A DNA stretch of 37,576 bases from Candidatus Magasanikiibacteriota bacterium (GCA_009694865.1 SICD01000006.1:1-37576); one strand, 5' to 3'; positions 1-9,260 are shown, counted from the first letter of the stretch. Numbers and translations are program-made. Notes: generated from the sequence alone by a model not told the origin.

Positions 1-34
1 AAAGCTGCACGATCGGCCACTCTGACACCTCTCC
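1..34 (-). tRNA. Partial class II tRNA (5' part, probably tRNA-Ser), truncated by window start
   Basis: Minus strand reads GGAGAGGTGTCAGAGTGGCCGATCGTGCAGC, a typical 5' acceptor plus D-arm of a bacterial tRNA-Ser; the rest lies outside the window. Confidence 0.6.
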
Positions 35-172
35 ATGATGTTTTATGAATTTTTTTCAACGGGCGGACTGCGTCACGCCCTAGCTTCGCCCAAATCTACC
101 GCTACATTTTGTAATTTAATATTAATTCGGTTTACTCGCCTACGCCCGTGAGGGCTACGGCGAAGCGAAGGC

Positions 173-258
173 GGAGAGATAGAGATTCGAACTCTAGAGG
201 CCCTTGCGAGCCCGGCAGTTTAGTAAACTGCTGCCTTAAACCACTCGGCCACCTCTCC
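173..258 (-). tRNA. tRNA-Ser with anticodon ACU
   Basis: Minus strand GGAGAGG TG GCCGAGTGGTTTAAGGC A GCAGT TTACTAA ACTGC, variable arm GGCTC-GCAA-GGGCC, T-arm TAGAG TTCGAAT CTCTA, acceptor TCTCTCC. Loop TTACTAA gives ACU at 34-36. No encoded CCA. Confidence 0.88.
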
Positions 259-461
259 ATATAAAATTATACTTGGTGTGCGCTGCGCGCCATCTCTCCA
301 TGCTTGGCTAGCATTGTACCAAATTGAGGTGTAACGTCAAGGTCTGTGGATCTAGTCTGGTCTTAAACGTCGTCAGGAAAATTTAGAGCTGGCCTTAAAA
401 TTTTTTACGCCACGATTAAGCCCAACTGTCTGGGCCGAATTGTTGCGCTAAAAAGCAAACA

Positions 462-490
462 TTGACCATTTATGCGGAATTTGTTATTAT
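462..490 (+). promoter_or_regulatory. Sigma70-type promoter for tRNA-Phe
   Basis: TTGACC - 17 nt - TATTAT, about 40 nt upstream of the tRNA. Confidence 0.7.
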
Positions 491-530
491 GATCCTGCCC
501 TTTATAGCTAGGGTGATTTTAGTATAAGAT

Positions 531-602
531 GCCGTGGTAGCTCATTGGTAGAGCGCTGCCCTGAAGAGGCAGGCGTAGCCAGTTCGATTCTGGCCCGCGG
601 CA
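531..602 (+). tRNA. tRNA-Phe (GAA)
   Basis: Cloverleaf: acceptor GCCGTGG/CCGCGGC, anticodon arm CTGCC CTGAAGA GGCAG, T-arm with GTTCGATTC. No encoded CCA. Confidence 0.93.
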
Positions 603-615
603 CATGACAGTAAAA

Positions 616-706
616 AGTTTGTAAAGTTAAAAGTTATAAAGTACCGATCGACTCTATAAACCAGCCTACCGGCAGGCAAGCTTGATAAGTTTTAACTTTA
701 CAAACT
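616..706. repeat. Long inverted repeat between two tRNA genes
   Basis: AGTTTGTAAAGTTAAAA ... TTTTAACTTTACAAACT (17-bp perfect arms) with an inner GCCTACCGGCAGGC palindrome. Confidence 0.8.
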
Positions 707-711
707 AATCA

Positions 712-785
712 CGGGGTATGGCTCAATTGGCTAGAGCATCTGGTTTGGGACCAGAGGATTGTGGGTTCAAGTCCCACTACCCCGA
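712..785 (+). tRNA. tRNA-Pro (TGG)
   Basis: CGGGGTA...TCTGG TTTGGGA CCAGA...GTGGG TTCAAGT CCCAC TACCCCG A; cloverleaf intact. Confidence 0.94.
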
Positions 786-803
786 CAATGATGGACATCG
801 CGA

Positions 804-834
804 CCATTCGCCCAGTAAGGCGAATGGTTTTTTT
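804..834 (+). terminator. Intrinsic terminator after tRNA-Pro
   Basis: CCATTCGCC cagtaa GGCGAATGG TTTTTTT. Confidence 0.88.
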
Positions 835-1043
835 GCTACCATTCACAGAATTCGGCCGCTAAGTTGGAGGTTCCACGTCACCTTTTCAAGGATGCCTCGC
901 TTCCCGGCCGGTTCGCCGGACGCGAACAATTCCTTCGCTGAGTGGTGGTTCGATCGCAAAGTTTAGACTGGTTATTCCTCCGCTCGCTGCAACGCTCGGT
1001 CGGAATGACAGCGGGAAAGAACTGAATAGTTATATTTTTTGAG

Positions 1044-1072
1044 TTGGACGGTACTTTTGTATGTGGTATACT
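1044..1072 (+). promoter_or_regulatory. Sigma70-type promoter for the hsp20 gene
   Basis: TTGGAC - 17 nt - TATACT, about 40 nt upstream of the start codon. Confidence 0.65.
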
Positions 1073-1114
1073 ATCCACGTCAACATGGCAAGACTTTAAA
1101 CACCAGTCATAATT

Positions 1115-1558
1115 ATGTTCGAGCCAAACGAATTAGTCTCACTTATTTCCCAAATTCCTCCCAGCATTGAGGAAATGGTTGTGGTTAAAGCCGAAGAGAA
1201 GCCGGCCGGTTGGGAACCAAATGGCGCCGAAGGTCAGCTCTCGGTTGATGTCGCCGAAACCGAGACCGAGCTTATTATAGTAGCCACCATGGCCGGAACC
1301 AAACCGGAAAATATTGAGTTACACTTGCATAATGATTTTTTAACCATCCGTGGTCGCCGCCAATCTCCTGTATCAGCGAGCGAGCACTACTTTTACCAAG
1401 AATGTTTTTGGGGAACCTTTAGCCGCACCATTGTACTTCCGGTCGATGTTTTAGGAAGCGAGGCGCAATCGGAATACGCTCGGGGAATTTTGACCATTCG
1501 TCTTCCCAAAGCTTCCCATATGCGGGGCAATATTCCCATTATGGTGGTAGAAGAATAA
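1115..1558 (+). CDS. Hsp20/alpha-crystallin family small heat shock protein
   Basis: Alpha-crystallin pattern: LSVDVAETETELIIVATMAGTKPENIELHLHNDFLTIRGRR...YARGILTIRLPK. Confidence 0.9.
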   Translation: MFEPNELVSLISQIPPSIEEMVVVKAEEKPAGWEPNGAEGQLSVDVAETETELIIVATMAGTKPENIELHLHNDFLTIRGRRQSPVSASEHYFYQECFWGTFSRTIVLPVDVLGSEAQSEYARGILTIRLPKASHMRGNIPIMVVEE

Positions 1559-1612
1559 ATAGTATCTCAGCCAAAGGCTGATCCGCCTCGGGCGGAAAAA
1601 TCCAAATGACAA

Positions 1613-3553
1613 ATGTCAAATCAAGTTCAAAATTCTAATATCACAACACGTTTCTCAGTTATTTTTCTCTGGATCATCGCGAGCCTGATTTTTCTGGTTA
1701 TGCTTGCTTGCGGAGCCGCCGCCGCCTACGATCGTTCATATAGTGGACGCGTGTACCCGGGAGTATATTTTGGCGCTTACCCCATGGGTGGTTTAACCGG
1801 AGACGAAGCGGTAGTATTTTTAGAAAATTTAAACAATCGTTTGTCAAAAGAGGGTGTTACACTAACTCTGCCAACCGATTCCGAAAAAACGATCCAAATA
1901 AAATTGACTACGGTCAGTGCCGGAGACAACGCGGTGGAGTTAATTCAATATGATAGTGTTTCGGGGGCCAAAATGGCAATGACGGTTGGTCGCTCCGGAT
2001 CATTTTCGCGCAAATTATTCGCACCGCTCGGGTATCTTTTGGCGGCCCCTCGCCAGCTTTTGGCCGCGGTTATAACCAATGACGCGGCGCTGGAGGACGC
2101 GCTTCGCGCCGCGCTCTCTAGTTTTGAAGATAAGCCACGCAATGCCGCCATCCAAGTGTCGCTGGCCGATCCGAATAACCCAGCGATTATAGAAGCCGTC
2201 GCCGGCCAAGTATTTAATTATTCGGAAATTATTACTGATCTTAAAAAAAGATTAGCGCGTCTCGATCTTGGTTCGATTCCGTTGACGCGCCATCCATTTG
2301 TTCCCACTGTAACCGCGAGCGACGTGGCCAGCGTCAGCAATCGAGTTCCCCGGCTGTTAAGTTACGGCAACATCGTTCTTAATTTTATTAATCCCGAAAA
2401 TAAAGTCCGTCACGATTTTGTTATTCCGCCGAGCCGGTGGGTTGATTGGCTTGAAGTGCGCCCCAGTGATAGCGGCTTCATGCTGGCGCTTAATGAGGAG
2501 AAACTAAAAAATTATCTTGATGCCACCATTCGTCCGGAGATTGATATCTCGTCTTTAGACGCTAAATTTAGTATGGAAGGCGGCAAAGTACAAGAATTTC
2601 AAGCTAGCCGATCGGGTCGTACCATGAATATAGCGAAGACATCAGCCGATTTGGCAATAGTTTTTGCAGAGCGAAATTTTGAGGGCGCGAAACCTCTCCA
2701 AACGGTAAGCGCGAGCGTCGATATTATTGAACCAAGCGTTAAGACCGCGGATGTGAATAATTTAGGAATTACGGATATAATGGGAGTGGGCATTTCCACT
2801 TTTAAAGACAGCCATACCAACCGCATTAAAAATATCGCTCGCGCTGTAGCTAAGCTCAACGGAGTCTTAATTAAACCTGGTGAGAATTTTTCCTTGCTCG
2901 CGCGCATTGGCCCTTTTACATCCAGTAGTGGCTATCTTCCTGAACTCGTCATTAAAGGCAAAGAAATAAAACCGGAAATTGGCGGGGGGATGTGTCAAAT
3001 TGGCAGTACGATGTTTCGGGTAGCCATGAATTCGGGAATGGATATTACCGAGCGGCGGAATCATTCGTTGGTGGTCAGTTATTATTCCGATCCCGTCAAC
3101 GGTAATCCGGGCACCGATGCCACCGTGTACGACCCAGCGCCCGATTTTAGATTTAGGAATGATACTGGAAATTACCTTTTGCTTCAGACGGATATTGATT
3201 ATGTAAAACAACAGCTCACATTTACTTTATGGGGTAAACCGGATGGGCGATCGGGCTCATATACGCATCCAATTGTCAGTCGTTGGATTCCGGCCGGGGA
3301 ACCAGTGGAAACAATAGTCACGGACGGGAAATTAAAACCAGGGCAGAAAAAATGCCAAGAAGCGTTTCGCGGGGCAGTTGCGTCGTTTACCTATACGCGC
3401 TTTACTTCGAGCAGTGAAAAAATGGATCGCGTCTTTGAAAGCTATTACCGCCCGCTCCCTAAAACGTGCATGATTGGGGCGGAGCTCGGGAGCGTGTCGT
3501 CCACGCCCGGCGCGATTACTATTGGTGACACGGCGCTAGAAGTGGCGAATTAG
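1613..3553 (+). CDS. VanW-family protein with N-terminal TM segment and peptidoglycan-binding-like domains
   Basis: N-terminal hydrophobic segment; RVYPGVYFGAYPMGGLTGDEA; VanW signature PGENFSLLARIGPFTSSSGY...GGGMCQIGSTMFRVAMNSGMDITERRNHSLVVSYY. The annotated ATG lies inside a dispersed repeat. Confidence 0.9.
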   Translation: MSNQVQNSNITTRFSVIFLWIIASLIFLVMLACGAAAAYDRSYSGRVYPGVYFGAYPMGGLTGDEAVVFLENLNNRLSKEGVTLTLPTDSEKTIQIKLTTVSAGDNAVELIQYDSVSGAKMAMTVGRSGSFSRKLFAPLGYLLAAPRQLLAAVITNDAALEDALRAALSSFEDKPRNAAIQVSLADPNNPAIIEAVAGQVFNYSEIITDLKKRLARLDLGSIPLTRHPFVPTVTASDVASVSNRVPRLLSYGNIVLNFINPENKVRHDFVIPPSRWVDWLEVRPSDSGFMLALNEEKLKNYLDATIRPEIDISSLDAKFSMEGGKVQEFQASRSGRTMNIAKTSADLAIVFAERNFEGAKPLQTVSASVDIIEPSVKTADVNNLGITDIMGVGISTFKDSHTNRIKNIARAVAKLNGVLIKPGENFSLLARIGPFTSSSGYLPELVIKGKEIKPEIGGGMCQIGSTMFRVAMNSGMDITERRNHSLVVSYYSDPVNGNPGTDATVYDPAPDFRFRNDTGNYLLLQTDIDYVKQQLTFTLWGKPDGRSGSYTHPIVSRWIPAGEPVETIVTDGKLKPGQKKCQEAFRGAVASFTYTRFTSSSEKMDRVFESYYRPLPKTCMIGAELGSVSSTPGAITIGDTALEVAN

Positions 3554-3574
3554 TACGCAAAAACGAATATCAAT

Positions 3575-3660
3575 TGTCATTCCGACGACGAAGGAGGTCT
3601 CGCGATCCCTCTGAGGGATCGCGAGACCTCGTCGCCGCTAGGCTCGCTCGGGATGACAGT
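3575..3660. repeat. Family A palindromic repeat (TGTCATTCCGA...), intergenic copy
   Basis: TGTCATTCCGACGACGAAGGAGGTCTCGCGATCC and the inverse GGGATCGCGAGACCTCGTCGCCGCTAGGCTCGCTCGGGATGACA. Confidence 0.85.
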
Positions 3661-3671
3661 AAATTCGCTCG

Positions 3672-3720
3672 AAAATAAAACCCCCGCCTAGCAAGAATGC
3701 TATGGCGGGGGATTGTTTTT
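3672..3720. terminator. Bidirectional intrinsic terminator
   Basis: CCCCCGCC...GGCGGGGG stem with T-run on the plus side (attgttttt) and on the minus side (TTTTATTTT). Confidence 0.88.
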
Positions 3721-4015
3721 CGGTGGGGCTTGCGCCCCTCCTTGAAACCGTACCCAAGAAGATGTGTTACAGGATAAGAGCGAGCCCGAAAGCCTGCTCT
3801 TACCTATCACACATCTCCATGCTTGTCTGGATACGGGAAACTGCTTATGTAACCTGCATATAGCGGGCACCTAAGCATATTCCTGTACCCTGATTTTGCT
3901 TATTCCGGAGTGTAAGGATAGGTTTTTGCTTGAGATTGGCTTTACTGGTATATTACTAGAGTTCAGCCGGTGTCTCATTGGTCGAGTGTTGGTACAAGCT
4001 GTACATTTTCACGAC
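3672..4015 (-). ncRNA. Candidate structured non-coding RNA of unknown family
   Basis: No plausible CDS; promoter at 4021-4049 and terminator at 3672-3711 bracket it. Nested stems include CCGUAUCC/GGGUACGG, AGAUGUGU/ACACAUCU, UAAGAGC/GCUCUUA, UGAGA/UCUCA and GGGGC-GCAA-GCCCC. Confidence 0.65.
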
Positions 4016-4020
4016 CCCTA

Positions 4021-4049
4021 ATAGTATCACACTTTCTTATTTTTGTCAA
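4021..4049 (-). promoter_or_regulatory. Consensus sigma70 promoter for the minus-strand ncRNA
   Basis: Minus strand TTGACA - 17 nt - TACTAT. Confidence 0.8.
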
Positions 4050-4087
4050 GGGGTAGGTAGGGCAAAAATCATTTTTTTGGCTAACAT

Positions 4088-4125
4088 AAAACAAAAAACC
4101 AGCTATATGGGCTGGTCGTTTTATT
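4088..4125 (-). terminator. Intrinsic terminator downstream of clpP
   Basis: Minus strand GACCAGCCCATATAGCTGGTTTTTTGTTTT. Confidence 0.8.
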
Positions 4126-4139
4126 GTCATTGCGCGGAG

Positions 4140-4748
4140 TTAATCCTTCCCAATCACCTTATCAATCAAGCCATACTTACAGGCTTCTTCCGCGGCCATA
4201 AAGTTATCGCGGTCGGTGTCTTTTTCAATAATTTTAATATTTTGGCCGGTATGTTTGGACAGAATTTTGTTGAGCTGATCCTTGATACGCAATATCCGCT
4301 CGGCGCGAATTTTAATATCACTGGCCTGGCCTTCCATGCCGCCCATTACTTGGTGAATCATAATTTCCGAGTTAGGAAGAGAGAGCCGTTTGCCTTTGGC
4401 GCCGGCCGCGAGTAGTACTGCCGCCATGCTGGCCGCCAGCCCCACGCAGATGGTTGAAACATCCGGCTTAATGTATTGCATGGTATCGTAAATGGCCATG
4501 CCCGCCGTAACCGATCCGCCCGGGGAGTTGATATACAGTTTAATATCTTTGTCGGGACTTTGATTTTCTAAGAATAGCAATTGAGCAATCACCACGTTCG
4601 CCACATTATCATCCACGCCGGTGCCTAAAAAAATAATTCGATCTTGTAAAAGGCGCGAATAAATATCATAGGCTCGCTCGCCGTAGTGGGTTTTTTCTAT
4701 CACCGTAGGAATTAAAAATTGAGAAGTAACGGAATCAATTTTAGTCAT
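4140..4748 (-). CDS. clpP: ATP-dependent Clp protease proteolytic subunit
   Basis: [65 protein letters not shown] (catalytic Ser and His motifs). Confidence 0.98.
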   Translation of the reverse strand: MTKIDSVTSQFLIPTVIEKTHYGERAYDIYSRLLQDRIIFLGTGVDDNVANVVIAQLLFLENQSPDKDIKLYINSPGGSVTAGMAIYDTMQYIKPDVSTICVGLAASMAAVLLAAGAKGKRLSLPNSEIMIHQVMGGMEGQASDIKIRAERILRIKDQLNKILSKHTGQNIKIIEKDTDRDNFMAAEEACKYGLIDKVIGKD

Positions 4749-4789
4749 AGTAAATTTTAATTTTCTCTTTTTAATATTTTATCACATTG

Positions 4790-5749
4790 TTATCCCAGCG
4801 TCAAAATTTTTTTAAGCACTTCGTCAATCGTCCCCACGGTGTTAAACCCGGCGGCTTTTTTATGTCCGCCCCCGCCCAGGGCTTTGGCCATGGCCGAAAC
4901 ATCCACGTCATCGCGGGTAGTCCGAAAACTGCCTTTCACGGTGTTCCCGTCGGTTTCTTTAAGAATCAAAGCAATGCGAGTATTATCCAAGTTGTTTAAA
5001 AAGTTGGCAATGCCCTCGGTTTCATTCTCGGGGACTTTGTATAATTCCAAATCAGCCTTGGTGATAAAAGTATGCGTGATGCCCAATTTTTCCTCATGCT
5101 TTAGTCTACTCAAAACCACTCCCCACAAGCGGAGTGCGTCCACGCTTTTATTGCGAACCGTTTCATCATTAATGAGTTGGTAGTTGCCTCCCGAGCGAAT
5201 GAGCTCACCCCCAACCGACAAGGCCGAAGCCGACGTCGCGGAGTTGGTAAAATTGCCGGTATCGGTCGTCAGCCCCGTTAAAAGCGACGTGGCCATGCGG
5301 CGGTTAACCGGAATGTGGTTGTGATAAAAATAATGGTACAAAATTTCGCAGGTAGATGAGGCCGTGGGGTTCACCAGGTTTATGTGGCCGTAGCGTTCGT
5401 TGGTTACATGGTGGTCAATATTAATAATCGTAGCCGGGTGGTCAACAATAAATTCGGCAATGCCGTTGTAACGCAAATCTCCCGAGTCAACGACCACAAT
5501 GGTGTCGACCGTCTTGTCGCTAATAACCGGGGTGAGAGAACTAAGGATTTTGGCATGGGGTAAAAAATGGAGTTTAGAGGTGGCCGGTGTAACGCAAAAA
5601 ATCTGGGCGTCTTTGCCAAGGGTTAAAAGATATTCATAAAAAGCCGTGGCCGCTCCCAGAGCATCGCCGTCCGGATGCTGGTGGGGAACAATCACTATTT
5701 TATGAGCCCTTTGGATGTGAGCGTGAATTTGTTGGGCTATATGACGCAT
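4790..5749 (-). CDS. DHH/DHHA1 family phosphoesterase (NrnA-like)
   Basis: VIVPHQHPDGDALGAATAFYEYL, VVVDSGD, INIDHHVTNERYG, and C-terminal GGGGHKKAAGF. Confidence 0.94.
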   Translation of the reverse strand: MRHIAQQIHAHIQRAHKIVIVPHQHPDGDALGAATAFYEYLLTLGKDAQIFCVTPATSKLHFLPHAKILSSLTPVISDKTVDTIVVVDSGDLRYNGIAEFIVDHPATIINIDHHVTNERYGHINLVNPTASSTCEILYHYFYHNHIPVNRRMATSLLTGLTTDTGNFTNSATSASALSVGGELIRSGGNYQLINDETVRNKSVDALRLWGVVLSRLKHEEKLGITHTFITKADLELYKVPENETEGIANFLNNLDNTRIALILKETDGNTVKGSFRTTRDDVDVSAMAKALGGGGHKKAAGFNTVGTIDEVLKKILTLG

Positions 5750-5769
5750 ACCATATTATTGACGTTTAA

Positions 5770-5885
5770 TGTCAAATGACAAATATCAAATGTCAAATCA
5801 AGTCCAAAATTCCAATGTTAAAATTTGGTATTTGAACTTGTGGTTTTATTTGATATTTGGATTTTGTCATTTGTTATTTGAACAC
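5770..5885. repeat. Family C AT-rich inverted repeat
   Basis: aaatgacaaatatcaaatgtcaaatcaag...tttgatatttggattttgtcatttgttatttgaa. Confidence 0.85.
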
Positions 5886-5947
5886 CTCATCTTACAATAA
5901 TGTTTGGTATCTGTCAAGAGCTTGTGGTATAATGAAACCCATTAGAG

Positions 5948-8900
5948 TTGATCCACATGTACCTTAAGCGTCTCGAAATCCAAGGCTTCAAATCATTTGC
6001 CCGCCAGACTACGTTAGAATTTTTACCGCCCCAAAGCGGGCGTTTTAGCATTACTGGCATTGTGGGGCCAAACGGGGCAGGGAAGTCGAACGTCACTGAC
6101 GCCATAAGATGGGTAATGGGTGAGCAGGCTCTTAAAAACGTCCGGGCGAAAAAAAGTGAAGATGTTATTTTTAATGGCTCCGAACTTAAAGGCGCGCTCG
6201 GTGCCGCCGAAGTCACGATGGTTTTAGACAACACCGGTTCTGAAACCGGGTTGGATTTCCCGGAAGTTGTCATCACTCGCCGTCTCTACCGTTCCGGTGA
6301 AAGCGAATATCTTGTCAATAACCAAGCGTCGCGTCTTTTGGACATCCATCTCCTATTAGCGCGCGCGCAGTTTGCCGAGCACGCTTACAGTATTGTAAGC
6401 CAGGGTATGATTGATCGTTTGCTCACCGTGAGCCCCAGTGAAAGAAAAGATTGGTTTGATGAAGCCTCGGGTATTAAGGAACACCAAATTAAACAGCATC
6501 AGGCATCGCTCAAGTTGGCGCGCAGTGAAAATAATATGCGTGAAGCCGAAACACTTCTGACGGAAGTTACGCCCAGGCTTAAACTTTTAGCCAAGCAAGT
6601 TAAAAAATTAGAGAGGCGACAGGAAGTAGAGATCGAACTCACGGCCGCGCAAGAATCATATTATCTTTTTTTATACCGCGCTAACAAAACCGAAATTGAT
6701 TTCATCAAACATAATTTAGAGGACGTTGATAAAAAATATCGTAATGCGTTTGACGTACTCTCAACTATCCAAAGTGAATTGGCCGAACTCGCCAAAGGCG
6801 CCAGTCGGCATGAAGTTTTTCAAGAATTACAACTGCGCCACCAAGCGGCCGTAAAAACCGTCAACGACCTCGAGCGCAGCCGCGCCATTCTGGAAGGCCA
6901 AATGCACACCGAGTATAGCCAGGCCGGCGCGCAAAATGTTGCTTGGCTTAATAAAAAAGTAGGGGAGCTTCGCCACGCGGCCGAAGAGAGTAATCATAAA
7001 ATTGAAACAGCGGAAAAAGAAAGCGCACAGAGTGAGTCACGCTCCACCGAACACAAACGTTCGCTCGAAACATTTTCCATTGAACAAACGCAAATCAAGC
7101 TTTCCATCTCGCGTTTGCAAAGTGATTTATTTAAAGATCAATCGGAGCGCGAATACTCCTACCTTTCCGGATTCACCGCCGTTAAAGCTGTGCTGGAAGG
7201 TGGTAAAAAGTTTGGAAAAATTTTTGGCCTCGTCGGCGGGCTTGGCGACGTGGGTGAAGATTGCCGTTTGGCGCTAGAAGTCGCGGCCGGGCACCACCTG
7301 TCTTCTATCGTCGTTGAGGATGAAGAGGTGGCGAAAAAAGCGATTGACTATTTGCGAATCAATAAATTTGGGGTGGCCACGTTTCTCCCGCTGAATAAAA
7401 TTCAACCGCGCGGAACGTATGGCGACAGCGACCGATTCCTTGGTCAAAGCGGCGTGATTGGTAAAGCCATTGATTTGGTTAAGTTCGACCCCAAATTCCA
7501 AAATATTTTTTCACTTGTGCTCGGCAACACTCTCGTTGTGGAGAGTTTGGCCGTCGCACAGCGCCTGGGCATCGGGACTGTCCGGATGGTCACGTTGGAA
7601 GGCGATCTGGTTGAACCTAAAGGCATTATTCGGGGCGGGTACCGTAACCGAAAAAACGCGGTCACCTTTTCCTCCAAATTATCCGAAAGTAAGGAAGATC
7701 GTCTCAACGAAATTCAATCGGAAATTAATTTGCGTACGCACCAGCTCACCGAGCTCGAAAGCAAATTGGAGAAAGCCAAACTCGAACAAGTGCAGTTCGC
7801 GGTCGCCGCCGAATCAGCCAAACAAAAAGTCCAACTTCTCAATGACGAGAGCCGCACCGCCGCGATTGAGCTGGCGAGCCTCGAGCAAGAGCTCAAACTT
7901 GCGGAAGCGAGCCCTAAAGAGTACAGCCAGCAACTCAAAACACTCGGGAGTGAAAAAGAAACGCTCACGAAAAAATTAAGTGCGAGTCAAAGTGCGGTTA
8001 AAAAGATTGAGATTGAGATTGAGAATTTTAATAATGAAGAAGAAAAAAAGAAACAGCGCGTGTTTAAATTGCAGGAGCAAATGCAGGCGGCGCAAACGAC
8101 CGTCAATGGGATTTTGAATCAACGGAGTGATTATCACATTCAGCTCGCTAAAGTAGAAACCAAGCAGGAAGATTTGGCCAAAGAAGTGATGAGTGATATG
8201 AAAGTGTCGTTGGAGATGTTAGTCGCGCGAATTGGGGATAACGTAGGGGCACGATATATCGTGCCCGTACAAGAACTAGCCGACACCATTCAAAAATTAA
8301 AATATCAACTAAGCCTCATCGGTGGCATTGACGAAGAAGTAATTAAAGAATATTCCGAAACCAAAGAACGCCATGATTTTTTAACCGGCCAACTAAGCGA
8401 CCTTACGGTCGCGGTGCGCGATCTCCATGCCATGATTGAAGAGCTCGACGAACTCATGAAGAAAAAACGCGCGGTGGCGTTTAAAAAAATTCGCAAAGAG
8501 TTTGATCGCTATTTTAAAATTTTGTTTAACGGCGGCACCGCGGATTTGGAAGAGGCGTATGGGGAACCGGTCGACGAAGGCTTGTCCGCCCAAGGCGGAT
8601 CCGCCTTTGGCGGAGAAGGCCAGGCAGGCTTGGTATCCCCTCCTTACGAAGGAGGGGCTCACGGGGTGGTTGCCGAGGCTGAAGACGCTCCACGTTCGCG
8701 CAAGCAGGACAAAATTCTCACTGGTATAGATATCATCGCCAACCCACCAGGCAAAAAAGTTAAATATCTTAGTATGCTTTCGGGCGGCGAACGCACGCTC
8801 ACCTCCATCGCTCTCATCTGCGCCATCCTCTATCACAACCCGTCACCTTTCGTCGTCTTGGACGAAGTTGAGGCCGCGCTGGACGAAGCCAATACCCAGC

Positions 8901-9097
8901 GTTTTGCCAGCATTATGGGGGAACTCTCCACCCGCTCGCAATTTATTGTGGTCACCCACAACCGCGTAACCATGCACGCCGCCGACGCGCTGTACGGCGT
9001 GGTTATGGGGGCGGATGGCATTTCTAAGCTTTTGAGTGTGAAGATGGAAGAGGTGGGCAAGTACACCGAGCAAGCTGGCATTGACAGTAAAGCGTAA
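5948..9097 (+). CDS. smc: Chromosome segregation protein SMC
   Basis: Walker A GIVGPNGAGKSNVTDAIRWVMGEQ, coiled coils, hinge, signature LSGGERTLTSIAL, Walker B PFVVLDEVEAALDEAN. Start may be ATG 5948 or MYLKRLEIQGFKSF (5957). Confidence 0.98.
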   Translation: MIHMYLKRLEIQGFKSFARQTTLEFLPPQSGRFSITGIVGPNGAGKSNVTDAIRWVMGEQALKNVRAKKSEDVIFNGSELKGALGAAEVTMVLDNTGSETGLDFPEVVITRRLYRSGESEYLVNNQASRLLDIHLLLARAQFAEHAYSIVSQGMIDRLLTVSPSERKDWFDEASGIKEHQIKQHQASLKLARSENNMREAETLLTEVTPRLKLLAKQVKKLERRQEVEIELTAAQESYYLFLYRANKTEIDFIKHNLEDVDKKYRNAFDVLSTIQSELAELAKGASRHEVFQELQLRHQAAVKTVNDLERSRAILEGQMHTEYSQAGAQNVAWLNKKVGELRHAAEESNHKIETAEKESAQSESRSTEHKRSLETFSIEQTQIKLSISRLQSDLFKDQSEREYSYLSGFTAVKAVLEGGKKFGKIFGLVGGLGDVGEDCRLALEVAAGHHLSSIVVEDEEVAKKAIDYLRINKFGVATFLPLNKIQPRGTYGDSDRFLGQSGVIGKAIDLVKFDPKFQNIFSLVLGNTLVVESLAVAQRLGIGTVRMVTLEGDLVEPKGIIRGGYRNRKNAVTFSSKLSESKEDRLNEIQSEINLRTHQLTELESKLEKAKLEQVQFAVAAESAKQKVQLLNDESRTAAIELASLEQELKLAEASPKEYSQQLKTLGSEKETLTKKLSASQSAVKKIEIEIENFNNEEEKKKQRVFKLQEQMQAAQTTVNGILNQRSDYHIQLAKVETKQEDLAKEVMSDMKVSLEMLVARIGDNVGARYIVPVQELADTIQKLKYQLSLIGGIDEEVIKEYSETKERHDFLTGQLSDLTVAVRDLHAMIEELDELMKKKRAVAFKKIRKEFDRYFKILFNGGTADLEEAYGEPVDEGLSAQGGSAFGGEGQAGLVSPPYEGGAHGVVAEAEDAPRSRKQDKILTGIDIIANPPGKKVKYLSMLSGGERTLTSIALICAILYHNPSPFVVLDEVEAALDEANTQRFASIMGELSTRSQFIVVTHNRVTMHAADALYGVVMGADGISKLLSVKMEEVGKYTEQAGIDSKA
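8584..8657. repeat. Composite in-frame palindromic insertion in smc (families B and G)
   Basis: GTCCGCCcaaGGCGGATCCGCCtttGGCGGA followed by CCCCTCCTTACGAAGGAGGGGctcacggggtgg; encodes SAQGGSAFGG...LVSPPYEGGAHGVV, low-complexity relative to the SMC head. Confidence 0.85.
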
Positions 9098-9139
9098 ATA
9101 ATATATACTGCTGAAGCTCTCATAAATCGTCACATTTTA

Positions 9140-9258
9140 AACCCAAAATCCTAATGTCAAATGTCAAATCAAATCCCAATGACTCAATGTCAAAATTTGA
9201 GCTTTGGATTTTGAGCTTGATTTGACATTTGGTATTTGTCATTTGGAATTTCAATTTA
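9140..9258. repeat. Family C AT-rich inverted repeat upstream of rpsP
   Basis: aatgtcaaatgtcaaatcaaatcc...ggattttgagcttgatttgacatttggtatttgtcatttgg. Confidence 0.85.
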
Positions 9259-9260
9259 TT

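Noticed and set aside
718-1078. ORFs 718-966 (+) and 878-1078 (-)
   Set aside because: The first starts inside tRNA-Pro and runs through its terminator; both cover repeat/terminator sequence and have no protein-like composition.
3672-4015. Calling the orphan RNA tmRNA, RNase P RNA, SRP RNA or 6S
   Set aside because: No tRNA-like TTCGA T-arm or tag reading frame ending in Ala-Ala, no RNase P CR-I/CR-V motifs. The UCCGGAAUAAGCA stretch only superficially resembles the SRP tip and lacks the closing pair; the length is too great for 6S.
3978-4415. ORF 3978-4415 (+)
   Set aside because: Antisense to clpP and to the promoter of the candidate ncRNA; composition is a by-product of the clpP codons.
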